Positions 1 through 7,838 of a DNA stretch of 26,201 bases are shown one piece after another. Position numbers and translations under genes: made by a program. Below the pieces are notes generated by a model that saw only the letters and a list, made by a program, of their open reading frames with translations, did not search any database and was not told the origin of the DNA. Numbering within the stretch: position 1 is the stretch's first letter; the number at the start of each line of letters is the position of its first letter. Source of the stretch: JBBQSF01 sp038214085 (GTDB lineage: Bacteria; Bacteroidota; Bacteroidia; Bacteroidales; CG2-30-32-10); contig JBBQSF010000027.1 of assembly GCA_038214085.1 (NCBI GenBank), positions 1 to 26,201 on the forward strand. Reading direction: 5' to 3'.

Positions 1-60
1 TAAAAACTTCTTAACAAAATCAGAACCGAGTAAAGCAATGCCAATCTGCTTGAGAAATAT

Positions 61-501
61 TTATTTTGCAATTTTAGCTTCATCCATAACAACAGGTCTT
101 TTGTCGTGTAAACCTTCTGATGGTCGTAATTTGCCTTTTACCATAATTTTTTTATCAACAAAAGCTGCAGGGTCTTTAACAAGTTCGGAGAAATCAACTT
201 GTATTTCTTCAACATTGTTTTGCGTTTCTGAATCAGCACTTTTCGAAAGCACGTTAATTGGTTTTTCCAATGCTAAAACATACGTTTTCATTTGGGTTTC
301 GGAAGGTTCTGACAACGGAACCTCATACAATTTGCCTTGAATGGTAGCTTCTTTACCAAATTCAAAATCCTGAGCAGTTGTTTTCACTTCAACTGTGGTT
401 GAATCTTTGTCGGATTTTATTGATTTGCTTGAATTGTTGCATGATGTACCAATTGCTATTAATGCAATAGCAACGCAACAACTATAAATAACTTTTTTCA
501 T
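61..501 (-). CDS. Small lipoprotein of unknown function, possible OB-like C-terminal domain
   Basis: 146 residues. The N-terminus is a lipoprotein signal: Lys2-Lys3, a hydrophobic stretch, then a G-T-S-C lipobox with Cys21 as the predicted lipidated residue and Asn at +2. A low-complexity Ser/Lys/Asp linker follows, then a domain with two similar beta-rich segments: 'TIQGKLYEVPL' near residue 53 and 'IMVKGKLRPSEGLHDKRPVV' near the C-terminus. The latter resembles the end of DUF4431-type OB-like domains (V-x-G-x-L...H...P-V), but this is only a visual impression. It is the last of four lipoprotein genes on this strand and starts one base after the stop of the one upstream, so co-transcription is very likely. 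It probably sits in the periplasmic or outer-membrane leaflet. Function unknown. Confidence 0.8.
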   Translation of the reverse strand: MKKVIYSCCVAIALIAIGTSCNNSSKSIKSDKDSTTVEVKTTAQDFEFGKEATIQGKLYEVPLSEPSETQMKTYVLALEKPINVLSKSADSETQNNVEEIQVDFSELVKDPAAFVDKKIMVKGKLRPSEGLHDKRPVVMDEAKIAK

Positions 502-502
502 T

Positions 503-955
503 TTATTTTGCTTTTTTTAATTCAAGAAATTTTGAATCACATTTTTTAAAATTCGTGTACTGGTTTAATGAATTGCCTTCGTTTTGAATGAGCAATGTTT
601 CATTTTCGTACTTTGCTTCTACATCGCCTTTAGGGCTGACACCATTGATAGCTTGAAGATTGAGATATGTTGTATTGTCTTGTTTTATAATTTCAACTTT
701 ACCTTCTGTTTTGCCCGATTTATAAGTGAAATTTTCGCCTGATTTCTGGATAATTATCGTCAGTTCACAAACGGATTTATCCACAATACTGTATGTTCCC
801 GAATAATCAACAGCTGTAACCTTTGCAGCACTATCTGTTTTAACAACTGTACTGTCTTTTTGTTCATCAACTTTGCCCGATTTAGAATTGCATGAAGCAA
901 ATGTTAAACACAGGAATGACAAAGTCACCAACGAAGTGAAAATGTTTTTTTTCAT
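503..955 (-). CDS. Small lipoprotein of unknown function
   Basis: 150 residues. The signal peptide starts MKKNIFTSL and ends in a lipobox-like F-A-S-C with Cys22 followed by Asn. A Lys/Asp/Ser/Thr-rich spacer follows, then a compact domain of about 100 residues predicted to be mostly beta ('SGTYSIVDKSVCELTIIIQK', then alternating Lys/Gly-turn segments). It ends in a Lys-rich tail containing 'FKKCDSKFLELKK'. Two cysteines in the mature domain (in 'KSVCEL' and 'KKCDSK') could form a disulfide. The alternating short strands suggest a small beta-sandwich or lipocalin-like fold, but I do not recognise a named family. It lies between two other lipoprotein genes on the same strand, 1 bp from the downstream one and about 30 bp from the upstream one. 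Confidence 0.78.
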   Translation of the reverse strand: MKKNIFTSLVTLSFLCLTFASCNSKSGKVDEQKDSTVVKTDSAAKVTAVDYSGTYSIVDKSVCELTIIIQKSGENFTYKSGKTEGKVEIIKQDNTTYLNLQAINGVSPKGDVEAKYENETLLIQNEGNSLNQYTNFKKCDSKFLELKKAK

Positions 956-985
956 AGTTATTGTTTTTTTTATAAACTTAAATTA

Positions 986-1645
986 TTATTTAGTGCGTAC
1001 ATACTCTTTCAATATATACTTATTGTTTTCGGTTTTAGTAACCACAGCATTTACTTTGTAAGAAAGTGCCGGTGCATCATCCTGGCTCCACTTTGAAGGA
1101 TCTGCATTTGCATCGCCAGTCCATCCTGAACCTGCAGTATAAACTTTTAATTCTGCTTTATAATCGGCATCACCCAAATCGCTAAAATTCACAACCTGAG
1201 CAAAAGTATATGCTTCGCCACCTGCATCAGGAACAGTATAAAATCCATTGCCATACTCCGCACCATCAACAGACTGGTGATTTGAAACTGATTTGCCAAA
1301 ATACTTTTTTGCTGATTCATCAATAAAATCCTTTTTAATTTCCGAGTTATTCTCGCCCACTGACACAAATCGTTTATTGTTGTTAATGTAATTATGCATT
1401 ACAGCAAAACGTATCAATTCGGCATCACCAATGCCCTTTTCCTGAGTAAAGGAGGCAAGATTTACTTCGGCAAAATTGCTAAAAAATAAATTCAAATCCT
1501 TTTGCTCCTTTGTGTTTAATTCAACTTTTACAGGTTCGTTTTTTTCAATTTCTTTGTTTTCAGAATCAGTTTTTTTTGTGGACGAATTACAGGAAAACAT
1601 AGAAATTATGATCGTGCAAGCCAATAACAATTTAATTTTCTTCAT
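986..1645 (-). CDS. Lipoprotein of unknown function
   Basis: 219 residues. The N-terminus MKKIKLLLACTIIISMFSC gives a lipobox with Cys19, again followed by Asn. A charged Lys/Glu/Asp linker runs to about residue 45. The mature domain begins 'LNLFFSNFAEVNLASF' and includes 'ELIRFAVMHNYINNNKRF', a Tyr/Gly-rich middle ('GNGFYTVPDAGGEAYTFAQV') and a C-terminal strand region ending in 'ILKEYVRTK'. Aromatic- and Gly-rich segments suggest a secreted globular domain. No catalytic motif is apparent and I do not recognise the family. It shares orientation, linker style and Cys-Asn start with its neighbours, which suggests a common outer-membrane lipoprotein cluster. The start codon is the first ATG before a proper signal peptide. 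Confidence 0.8.
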   Translation of the reverse strand: MKKIKLLLACTIIISMFSCNSSTKKTDSENKEIEKNEPVKVELNTKEQKDLNLFFSNFAEVNLASFTQEKGIGDAELIRFAVMHNYINNNKRFVSVGENNSEIKKDFIDESAKKYFGKSVSNHQSVDGAEYGNGFYTVPDAGGEAYTFAQVVNFSDLGDADYKAELKVYTAGSGWTGDANADPSKWSQDDAPALSYKVNAVVTKTENNKYILKEYVRTK

Positions 1646-1718
1646 AATTTTTTTAATTTAGTTATAGATTAATGGTTGTATTTTTAGTATTTTAAAATTG
1701 CTTAATATTAAATGCCAG

Positions 1719-2342
1719 CTATGGAGTCCATTGAGCGTGAACAATTCCTATTAGATAAACTTTATCATTTACTTTTTTAAAAATCAAAGTCAATACTTTC
1801 CAGTCAAGGCCTTCGCTTTTCTTATCCTTGCCTTTAAAATAATATTCAACAAAATCAGCATTTGGATAAATCGTTTTTATGTTGCTGCTTGTACTGCCTG
1901 TATTTGTAGATTTATTTAGCTGTTTCTTTGCTTCTTTTACAAAGTCTTGGTCGCAAATATATTGTTCAGTGTATTTGTTTATATTCATTTTTATTGGTTC
2001 ACCAATGGCTTCATGAATTCCCCAAGTAAACGGCTCACCCGTTTTGCTTAATTCTAAAATTTTATCTTTTCCCAGAACTTTATCCGTGGCAGTATCAATA
2101 AATGATGAAGCAGAAAACCTTACTCCAACAGCAGGATCAATAAATTCAACAAATTCTTTAAAATTCTTTTCTTTTAACGAAGCAACAATTTTATCAGAAA
2201 GGGAAAGCAAATCAATTTGAACAATACTGTCTGTTTTGTTTTTATCTTCAGTAGCATTGTCGCCAGTTTTACTTGCAGAATTGCATGATATTACTGCGAA
2301 AAATGAAACAAAAGCGAATAATTTCAAAAACCTTATTTTCAT
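1719..2342 (-). CDS. Lipoprotein with a conserved secreted domain ending in 'DWK...GIVHAQWT'
   Basis: 207 residues. The signal peptide ends in V-I-S-C with Cys20 followed by Asn. After a short Lys/Asp/Thr linker comes a domain of about 160 residues. It includes 'FVEFIDPAVGVRFSASSFID' near residue 67, 'FTWGIHEAIGEPIKMNINKY' in the middle, and 'LDWKVLTLIFKKVNDKVYLI' followed by G-I-V-H-A-Q-W-T-P at the end. I recall the same signature order (conserved 'P..GVRFS', 'TWG..DG.G.PI', 'DWKSLRLVF', 'LVGIIHDQWT') from secreted proteins of Clostridia and other bacteria. I know of no assigned activity, and this recollection needs a database check. It is the first gene of the four-lipoprotein run. About 440 bp without a gene lies upstream, so the promoter of the cluster should be there, though no convincing pair of boxes was found. 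Confidence 0.8.
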   Translation of the reverse strand: MKIRFLKLFAFVSFFAVISCNSASKTGDNATEDKNKTDSIVQIDLLSLSDKIVASLKEKNFKEFVEFIDPAVGVRFSASSFIDTATDKVLGKDKILELSKTGEPFTWGIHEAIGEPIKMNINKYTEQYICDQDFVKEAKKQLNKSTNTGSTSSNIKTIYPNADFVEYYFKGKDKKSEGLDWKVLTLIFKKVNDKVYLIGIVHAQWTP

Positions 2343-2782
2343 AATGCAATCTTATTTATAGGTTCATTTATCTTATTAATTTAAATGATTATGGATCATA
2401 TTTCTTTCAAGTAAATCAAATAATTGCCAAATATATAAAATAATTTTTAAGTATTTTAAATTTTTCGATATGAAAAAAAAATACAATTAAGAAACTGTTT
2501 AAATTTTATATGAAATTTTTAATATGCCCCGTCAATTTGAGTTTTTCTACCGTCGTTTCTCGATACCCGCATACATTTTTATAATTGATTAATATATAGG
2601 AGCGGACTCGAAGTAACGATAGAAACAGTATCGAGAATAGGGGCTTGATAATTTTGTGTTTTAAAATTTAAACAACCTCTAAGTATTTACATCTTTATTT
2701 TGCAACTGTTTATTATTTTGTGTTGATAAAGGGAATTGGATTCTTACTTTACATAAAAAAAAAGTGTTGAAAATATAGGTTT
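2343..2782. other. 440-bp gene-free stretch holding a MITE-like repeat
   Basis: No ORF here shows coding character on either strand. Positions 2491-2679 are occupied by the inverted-repeat element listed separately. The rest is very AT-rich. On the minus strand at 2435-2428 there is a TATATTTG that matches the Bacteroidota -7 box and could serve the lipoprotein cluster, but no TTG box lies at the right distance. No convincing hairpin terminator was seen downstream of the ABC permease stop at 2783, only an A-run on the plus strand at 2756-2764. Confidence 0.6.
2491..2679. repeat. MITE-like imperfect inverted repeat (~189 bp) with possible TAA target duplication
   Basis: The two ends form an 18-bp inverted repeat with three mismatches, including a perfect 13-bp core: TGTTTAAATTTTA at 2496-2508 against TAAAATTTAAACA at 2662-2674. 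GCCCC at 2526-2530 pairs with GGGGC at 2640-2644. All three pairings share one centre at 2585. Inside, TTCTCGATAC (2557-2566) pairs with GTATCGAGAA (2628-2637), slightly off-centre, as expected for a diverged copy with small indels. The trinucleotide TAA flanks both sides (2488-2490 and 2680-2682) and could be a target duplication, though in such AT-rich DNA it may be chance. It has no coding capacity. The internal TCTCGATAC/GTATCGAGA module resembles dispersed intergenic repeats I associate with Bacteroidota genomes (recollection, not searched). Confidence 0.65.
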
Positions 2783-3571
2783 TTAAATCAGTACATCCAT
2801 TCGTTTAAACCTTACAATTCCCCAGAATATACTTAGTGCCGAAATAGAAATTGCAATCAGAATATAAGTCAAAGAAAGGCTTTGTGTTTGAGCAATTTCA
2901 GAACCTTTAAACCATTCAAAAGGGCATATATATTTAAGGAAATCAAGGGTATGATTCATTGAAATAATTACCTGGAGCACAAACATTCCAACCACAACAC
3001 CAACTGTTAATGCAGTAATGGTGCGGCCTTTTGTAAAAAAAGACGATAAAAGGAAACCAATCGCTCCAAAAGTAATTCCACCAATAATCCATGCCAGAGC
3101 CATTAATACAACCGGAAACAATTCGTAATTTGTTTTTATAAATATTTCGAGCGCAAGCCAGGAAACCAAAAATATTATCAGAACTGTTGCAATAGTATAA
3201 ATAAAAACAATTATCAATTTTGAAAAAATAATGCTTGTTCTGGAGGCAGGCAAAGAAAAAAGGTACTCAGCTGTTTTATCACTGAATTCTTTGGAAACTA
3301 TATTTGCATATATACCTGCGAAATAAATACTGAGAAAAAGATACATATAAGAAAAAATAATAGAAAATACACCTACAGGATTATTAAAATCAAGACCTTG
3401 CATACCAAAGGCTACCTGAAATTGTTTTGGAAGTTTTAAATCAAGAATTTTTTGAATATCGCTTCCCATGGATGGCATAATGGATATCATATACATTGCC
3501 ATAAGCGAACATATTAATACTATTATCAAAAAAGATTTAAAATTCCTGTTCATTTCTCTTTTAAACAGCAT
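2783..3571 (-). CDS. ABC-2 type transporter permease
   Basis: 262 residues from the chosen start, ATG at 3571-3569. An upstream ATG at 3646 is open, but it would add 25 residues inside the ATPase gene without a membrane segment. The 3571 start gives the usual permease beginning (MLFKREMNRNFKSF), has AAGGAA-type ribosome-binding sequence just before it, and overlaps the end of the ATPase gene by only 11 bp. About six hydrophobic helices are visible, the first right after the N-terminus ('FLIIVLICSLMAMYMISI'). The cytoplasmic loop 'VSKEFSDKTAEYLFSLPASR' is typical of ABC-2 permeases. A long extracytoplasmic loop sits between helices 1 and 2. With the adjacent ATPase it should form an exporter in the inner membrane. 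The substrate cannot be told from the sequence. Confidence 0.9.
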   Translation of the reverse strand: MLFKREMNRNFKSFLIIVLICSLMAMYMISIMPSMGSDIQKILDLKLPKQFQVAFGMQGLDFNNPVGVFSIIFSYMYLFLSIYFAGIYANIVSKEFSDKTAEYLFSLPASRTSIIFSKLIIVFIYTIATVLIIFLVSWLALEIFIKTNYELFPVVLMALAWIIGGITFGAIGFLLSSFFTKGRTITALTVGVVVGMFVLQVIISMNHTLDFLKYICPFEWFKGSEIAQTQSLSLTYILIAISISALSIFWGIVRFKRMDVLI

Positions 3572-4454
3572 GATTATTCCTTTCTTCTTTAAAATAATGC
3601 ATAAAAATACTTTCGAGTTCTGGTTCTTCGATATGAACAGAATCAATACTTATTGAAGCAAGCATTTTAATCAACTCGTTTGGATTCCCTGAATACATAA
3701 AAGAGATTGAATTCCGTTTCTTTTCAATAGCTGTAACGCCCTGCAATACTGACAAATCAGGCAGATGCTCACTTTCAATACGTACTTGACGGAATCCAAC
3801 ATTTACAAACTCTTCGGCTGTATTTTCTCTGATAAGTTCCCCTTCTTTAATGAGTCCTATACGAGTACAAAACTTCTGAACTTCGCTTAGCACATGCGAT
3901 GAAAAGAAAATTGCAGCGCCGTTACGTTGTTCTTCTCTTAGCAAATCATACATGTTGGCACGAATTACAGGATCAAGTCCATTTGAAGGTTCGTCGAGAA
4001 TGATAAGTTTTGGCGAATGCATTAAGGCACAGGCAATAGAAACTTTTTTTCGGTTTCCAAACGACAATTGTTCAAAGCGCTTATTTACATCAATATCCAG
4101 AGCATTAACAAGCGTTTTAAGTTTTTCGCTGGCATTTATTTTATGGAACGATTCTGAAAAACGAAACAAATCCTTAACTTTCATGTCTGAATACATAAAG
4201 GTATCAGAGGAAACATAACCGGTAAACTTTTTTATTTCAATTTCATCTTTCTTGGGATTTAATCCAAACACAGAAATTAAACCGGAATCGGCAGTAAGAA
4301 AGTTCAGCAACAATCTTATTGTAGTTGATTTCCCTGCTCCATTTGGTCCGATAAATCCATAAATCTCACCCTGATTAACATTTAGCGAAAGACTTTTAAG
4401 TGCCTGAACTTTACCATAGAATTTAGAAACGTTTTTTATTTGAATTGCTTCCAT
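3561..4454 (-). CDS. ABC transporter ATP-binding protein (ABC-2 exporter type)
   Basis: 297 residues. All ABC ATPase motifs are present: Walker A GPNGAGKST (about residues 36-44), signature LSFGNRKK (about 130-137), Walker B LIILDEP (about 150-156) followed by the D-loop 'SNGLDP', and the H-loop His in 'FFSSHVLSE' (about 187). The signature has Asn where LSGGQ proteins usually have Gln, which is not unusual in drug/ABC-2 exporters. The C-terminal 90 residues form the extra regulatory domain common in this subfamily. The protein energises export by the permease encoded directly downstream, with overlapping ends (translational coupling). A promoter pair lies just upstream (separate entry). The gene is divergent from the RemB-like genes, but a functional link is not shown. 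Confidence 0.95.
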   Translation of the reverse strand: MEAIQIKNVSKFYGKVQALKSLSLNVNQGEIYGFIGPNGAGKSTTIRLLLNFLTADSGLISVFGLNPKKDEIEIKKFTGYVSSDTFMYSDMKVKDLFRFSESFHKINASEKLKTLVNALDIDVNKRFEQLSFGNRKKVSIACALMHSPKLIILDEPSNGLDPVIRANMYDLLREEQRNGAAIFFSSHVLSEVQKFCTRIGLIKEGELIRENTAEEFVNVGFRQVRIESEHLPDLSVLQGVTAIEKKRNSISFMYSGNPNELIKMLASISIDSVHIEEPELESIFMHYFKEERNNHAV

Positions 4455-4487
4455 TTTTTCATTTTTTATAAAAACGAATTATCAAAT

Positions 4488-4519
4488 CAAAATTATAATA
4501 ATTTATGACAAACCGCAAA
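4488..4519 (-). promoter_or_regulatory. Bacteroidota-type promoter for the ABC operon
   Basis: Read on the minus strand: TTTG at 4519-4516, 20 bases, then TAATTTTG at 4495-4488. This matches the TTTG / TAnnTTTG consensus of the primary sigma factor in Bacteroidota. The predicted start of transcription would lie around 4480, some 25 bases before the ATG at 4454. Confidence 0.55.
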
Positions 4520-4550
4520 AGTTAAAGTGTTTAATATTAAATGTGAAAGA

Positions 4551-4584
4551 TTTGATTTTGAGATTACCAAAATAATTATCTTTG
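4551..4584 (+). promoter_or_regulatory. Bacteroidota-type promoter for the RemB-like gene pair
   Basis: TTTG at 4551-4554, 22 bases, then a perfect TATCTTTG -7 box at 4577-4584. The spacing is at the long end of the accepted range. Transcription would start only about 10 bases before the ATG at 4601, giving a very short leader with little room for a Shine-Dalgarno sequence, which is common in this phylum. Confidence 0.5.
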
Positions 4585-4600
4585 TTTCAAACAATATCTG

Positions 4601-6199
4601 ATGCTGTTAACAAATAAACGAAAACTATTTACGCTGTTAATTGCTTTAATTCCCGTTATTTGCTCTAGCCAGGTATTGCTGCCACTCAATAATTCTTACA
4701 CTTTAGAAAATGATAAAGAAATTTATTCGGGATGGCGACCTATGGATTTCACATCATCGAAACCATTGTTGACATATCTTTACACAGCATCGGATACCGG
4801 AATTATTTTATGCGAAGCCAAAGGTTCATCATGGCTTAAGCGGAAATTATTTTACGAAGATTTATTTAAAGCAGATACTGCTGATTTTTCTGTGCGGTTG
4901 AATCCTTTGTTTGATTTTTCATTAACGAGAAATAGTGCTTCCGAAAATCTAATCCGGAATACTAGAGGCGCTTTTGTTAATGGAAATATTGGAAAAAGCC
5001 TTTATTTTCAAACTTCTTACAACGAAACACAAGCTTCCTTTACAGGATATGTAAATGATTATATTTCTAAATACGGTGTTGTTCCTGGGCAAACAAGAGT
5101 CAAGGATTTTAAAAGCAAGGCTTACGATTATGGCGTTGCCCGTGCGCTTGTTTCTTGGTCCCCAAAGCATTTTTTGAATTTTACTTTCGGGAACGACAAT
5201 GTTTTTATCGGCGATGGTTATCGCTCTCTTCTACTTTCTGATTTCACTTCGCCCTACCCTTTTTTGCGCACCACAGCTACTTTTCGAAAATTTCAGTATG
5301 TTACCATTTTTGCTTCATTTCAGAATCTAAAAGAAGGAAACATTATTCCTGATGCTTCAACCGATTGGAACGCCGGATATATAAAAAAAACAGGAACATT
5401 TCATTATCTAACATGGAAACCAATAAAAACATTGCAGTTAAGTTTTTTTGAAGGTACATTGTGGAAAACACATGCGACCGGATATGTTTTTAATCTTGAT
5501 AAATTCAATCCTGTTCCTCTTTTTCATACTGCTGAATTTGGCCTGAACAATATTAACAATGTTGTTTGCGGACTAAATTTTAATTATCAGATACTTTATC
5601 AGTTAAGATTTTACGGACAGCTTGTTGTGGATAATTTTTCTCTGAAACATATACGTGACAAAGGATATATTGAAAACAAAACCGGTTATCAATTTGGATT
5701 TAAAACCAACGACCCTTTTCATATTAAACATTTAACTGTTCAGGTAGAATATAATTCCGTGAGGCCTTACACCTATTCGCACACATATCCCATTCAGAGC
5801 TATACACATTTTAATCAGGCTTTGGCTCACCCTCTTGGTGCCAATTTTTCCGAAGCTGTTTTCATAACATCATACACTTATAGGAGATTGTTGGCACGAA
5901 TAAAAGTAAATTATGCAAAATACGGGCTTGATCATACAAACACAAATTATGGTGGAAATATTTTCAGCGGAATTGCACCCACGAGTGGTGAAACGGGTAA
6001 CAAAACAGGTCAGGGAATAAATACAATTTTAACTTATTCCGAATTTCAGCTTTGCTGGCTGATGAATCCTAAAACAAATATGAATTTATTTGCAGGAATA
6101 TCTTTACGAAATCAGTCAATAGCGGGAATTAAGACAAAAGATAATTTAATATTTTTCGGCATAAGAACATCACTAAATAACGAGTATTTTGATTTTTAA
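4601..6199 (+). CDS. RemB/Wzi-like outer-membrane beta-barrel protein, copy 1
   Basis: 532 residues. A signal peptide with Lys/Arg n-region and hydrophobic core ends near 'VICSSQ' (about residue 24). The rest is rich in alternating aromatic beta strands, as in an outer-membrane barrel. Two blocks mark the family. One is 'FGNDNVFIGDGYRSLLLSD' at about 196-214. The other starts 'VRPYTYSHTYPIQSYTHFNQ' at about 387 and continues A-L-A-H-P-L-G-A-N-F. I recognise these from proteins annotated as gliding motility protein RemB in Flavobacteriia, related to the Wzi capsule-assembly barrel. By analogy it may help attach or assemble surface polysaccharide or an adhesin. That role is inferred, and gliding itself cannot be concluded from this gene. 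It overlaps or abuts a paralogue downstream, so the two are likely co-expressed. Confidence 0.8.
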   Translation: MLLTNKRKLFTLLIALIPVICSSQVLLPLNNSYTLENDKEIYSGWRPMDFTSSKPLLTYLYTASDTGIILCEAKGSSWLKRKLFYEDLFKADTADFSVRLNPLFDFSLTRNSASENLIRNTRGAFVNGNIGKSLYFQTSYNETQASFTGYVNDYISKYGVVPGQTRVKDFKSKAYDYGVARALVSWSPKHFLNFTFGNDNVFIGDGYRSLLLSDFTSPYPFLRTTATFRKFQYVTIFASFQNLKEGNIIPDASTDWNAGYIKKTGTFHYLTWKPIKTLQLSFFEGTLWKTHATGYVFNLDKFNPVPLFHTAEFGLNNINNVVCGLNFNYQILYQLRFYGQLVVDNFSLKHIRDKGYIENKTGYQFGFKTNDPFHIKHLTVQVEYNSVRPYTYSHTYPIQSYTHFNQALAHPLGANFSEAVFITSYTYRRLLARIKVNYAKYGLDHTNTNYGGNIFSGIAPTSGETGNKTGQGINTILTYSEFQLCWLMNPKTNMNLFAGISLRNQSIAGIKTKDNLIFFGIRTSLNNEYFDF

Positions 6200-7838
6200 C
6201 AAAAACAAATATTTCTATTTTCGTAAGCTTTTCAAAAAAAATGTTTGCTGCATGCTCTTGTTTTTGTTTTTCTTTTCTGCATCAGCTTTCACGCAAACAT
6301 TGCACATGCGCACTTTTGAAGATAAACAGGATTCTGTTGAGGCAATACTTTATCAAAAAAATACAAAATTTCACACTTCGATAAAGCCATATTTGGCTGA
6401 AGAAACAAAAAACACATTTGATACCGTAAAAAGGAAAAGCGAGTGTGATTCTTTGCTTGGAAAAAACTTCATTCATATCAGCGCTTATCCGCTTGCCGGA
6501 ATATATCCAGGATTTGACCTTAACGAAAATAAAATGATTAAGGAATTGTCAGCAGGAGCATCAGTAATTGGCAACATTTCTAACAAGGGTGCATTTGAGG
6601 CAACTTATATTTATACTTATGCCGATTTTCCTAAATATGCGGATTCAATAATTGCGCTGAAACATACAGCACCTGAAACAGGATTTGCTCATCCGCACGG
6701 AACTGATTATTCATTTAACGACCTTAGCTTTTACGCCAATTACAAAGCTTCCAATCATTTTTTACTTGAAGGTGGTTTTGGAAAAAATTTCTTTGGCGAT
6801 GGTTATCGCTCATTATTTCTTTCGGAAAATGCTTACTCCTACCCCTATTTTAAAATAACTACTACTGCTTGGAGAATCAAATATATTAACTTATACACGC
6901 AGTTTAATGATATTTCATCAGGTTATTACGGTTGGAATGCCACATCAAAAAAGTACGGTTCCTTTCAGTTTTTAAGCTGGAATGTAAACAAAAGATTAAA
7001 TCTTAATTTTTTTGAAGCCATTATCTGGGCTGCGAAAACAGCGCATAATAACCGGGGATTCGACATCAATTATTTGAATCCTGTAATTTTTTTACGTCCG
7101 ATTGAATTCTCGCTTGGCTCTCCCGACAATGCACTGCTTGGTGTTGGATTTCATTATAAAGCATTTAAATCTACAGTTTTTTACGGACAATTGGTGCTCG
7201 ATGAATTTTTACTCAGCGAAGTACGCTCAGGTTTTATGCACATGTTAAAGCCAAATGATTCAACAATAAATTACGGTTCTTGGTTTAACAAACAAGCATT
7301 TCAGTTGGGCTTTAAAGTATTTGATATTGCAGGCATGAAAGATCTTCAGTTGACTGGAGAAATGAATTACGTTAGGCCTTATACTTATTCGCACCGCGAA
7401 GTCATTGAAAACTACGGGCATTTTAATCAGGCACTGGCTCACCCTTATGGTGCGAACTTTATGGAATTTATTTCGATTATCAAATACAGAAAAAATAAAT
7501 TTTCATTCGAAGCGCAGCTTTCCACTGCCGTTATTGGGCTCGATTCTGGAAACACACATTGGGGTCAGGATATCTACAAACCAACCTATGATACTTACAT
7601 GCCAGAAGTTAACAACATTCTTGTTATGCAGCATGGAAACAAAGTCGGGCAGGGATTACGAACCCACATTACTTTTGGAAGTTTAAAAGTAAGCTATCTT
7701 GCTTTAAAAAAATTAAATATTAGGATTGATGGAGGCATTTCGATCCGAAATCTAACAAATGCAATCGGAAGTCAAAAAACAATGTTTATTTTTGCGGGTA
7801 TCAATGCTGGAATACCCTATTTTCGTAAGGATTACTGA
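6189..7838 (+). CDS. RemB/Wzi-like outer-membrane beta-barrel protein, copy 2
   Basis: Up to 549 residues. The family blocks are clear: 'FGKNFFGDGYRSLFLSENAY' at about 197-216 and 'VRPYTYSHREVIENYGHFNQ' near 395, followed by A-L-A-H-P-Y-G-A-N-F. It is a diverged paralogue of the upstream gene, with an extra ~60 residues before the barrel. The start is uncertain. The first in-frame start is TTG at 6189, which overlaps the upstream stop and gives a signal peptide with a Lys/Arg-rich n-region. An ATG at 6252 would begin directly at the hydrophobic core (MLLFLFFFSASAFTQT) and lacks positive charge. I favour the longer form or some non-ATG start near it. The end overlaps the convergent gene on the other strand by 7 bp, so no terminator fits between them. 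Role inferred as for its neighbour: surface polysaccharide or adhesin assembly. Confidence 0.78.
   Translation: MIFNKNKYFYFRKLFKKNVCCMLLFLFFFSASAFTQTLHMRTFEDKQDSVEAILYQKNTKFHTSIKPYLAEETKNTFDTVKRKSECDSLLGKNFIHISAYPLAGIYPGFDLNENKMIKELSAGASVIGNISNKGAFEATYIYTYADFPKYADSIIALKHTAPETGFAHPHGTDYSFNDLSFYANYKASNHFLLEGGFGKNFFGDGYRSLFLSENAYSYPYFKITTTAWRIKYINLYTQFNDISSGYYGWNATSKKYGSFQFLSWNVNKRLNLNFFEAIIWAAKTAHNNRGFDINYLNPVIFLRPIEFSLGSPDNALLGVGFHYKAFKSTVFYGQLVLDEFLLSEVRSGFMHMLKPNDSTINYGSWFNKQAFQLGFKVFDIAGMKDLQLTGEMNYVRPYTYSHREVIENYGHFNQALAHPYGANFMEFISIIKYRKNKFSFEAQLSTAVIGLDSGNTHWGQDIYKPTYDTYMPEVNNILVMQHGNKVGQGLRTHITFGSLKVSYLALKKLNIRIDGGISIRNLTNAIGSQKTMFIFAGINAGIPYFRKDY

Noticed and set aside
1..60. Possible end or start of another minus-strand gene at the left edge
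   Set aside because: Two minus-strand frames stay open for 20 codons, but there is no ATG or recognisable motif and the stretch is too short to judge.
873..1061. Plus-strand ORF of 62 codons with hydrophobic sequence
   Set aside because: It runs antisense across the starts of two lipoprotein genes and reflects AT-rich signal-peptide codons read backwards; no promoter or homologous pattern supports it.
3572..3646. Longer N-terminus for the ABC permease (ATG at 3646)
   Set aside because: The extra 25 residues lie within the ATPase gene and precede the normal permease start, which has its own ribosome-binding sequence at 3571.
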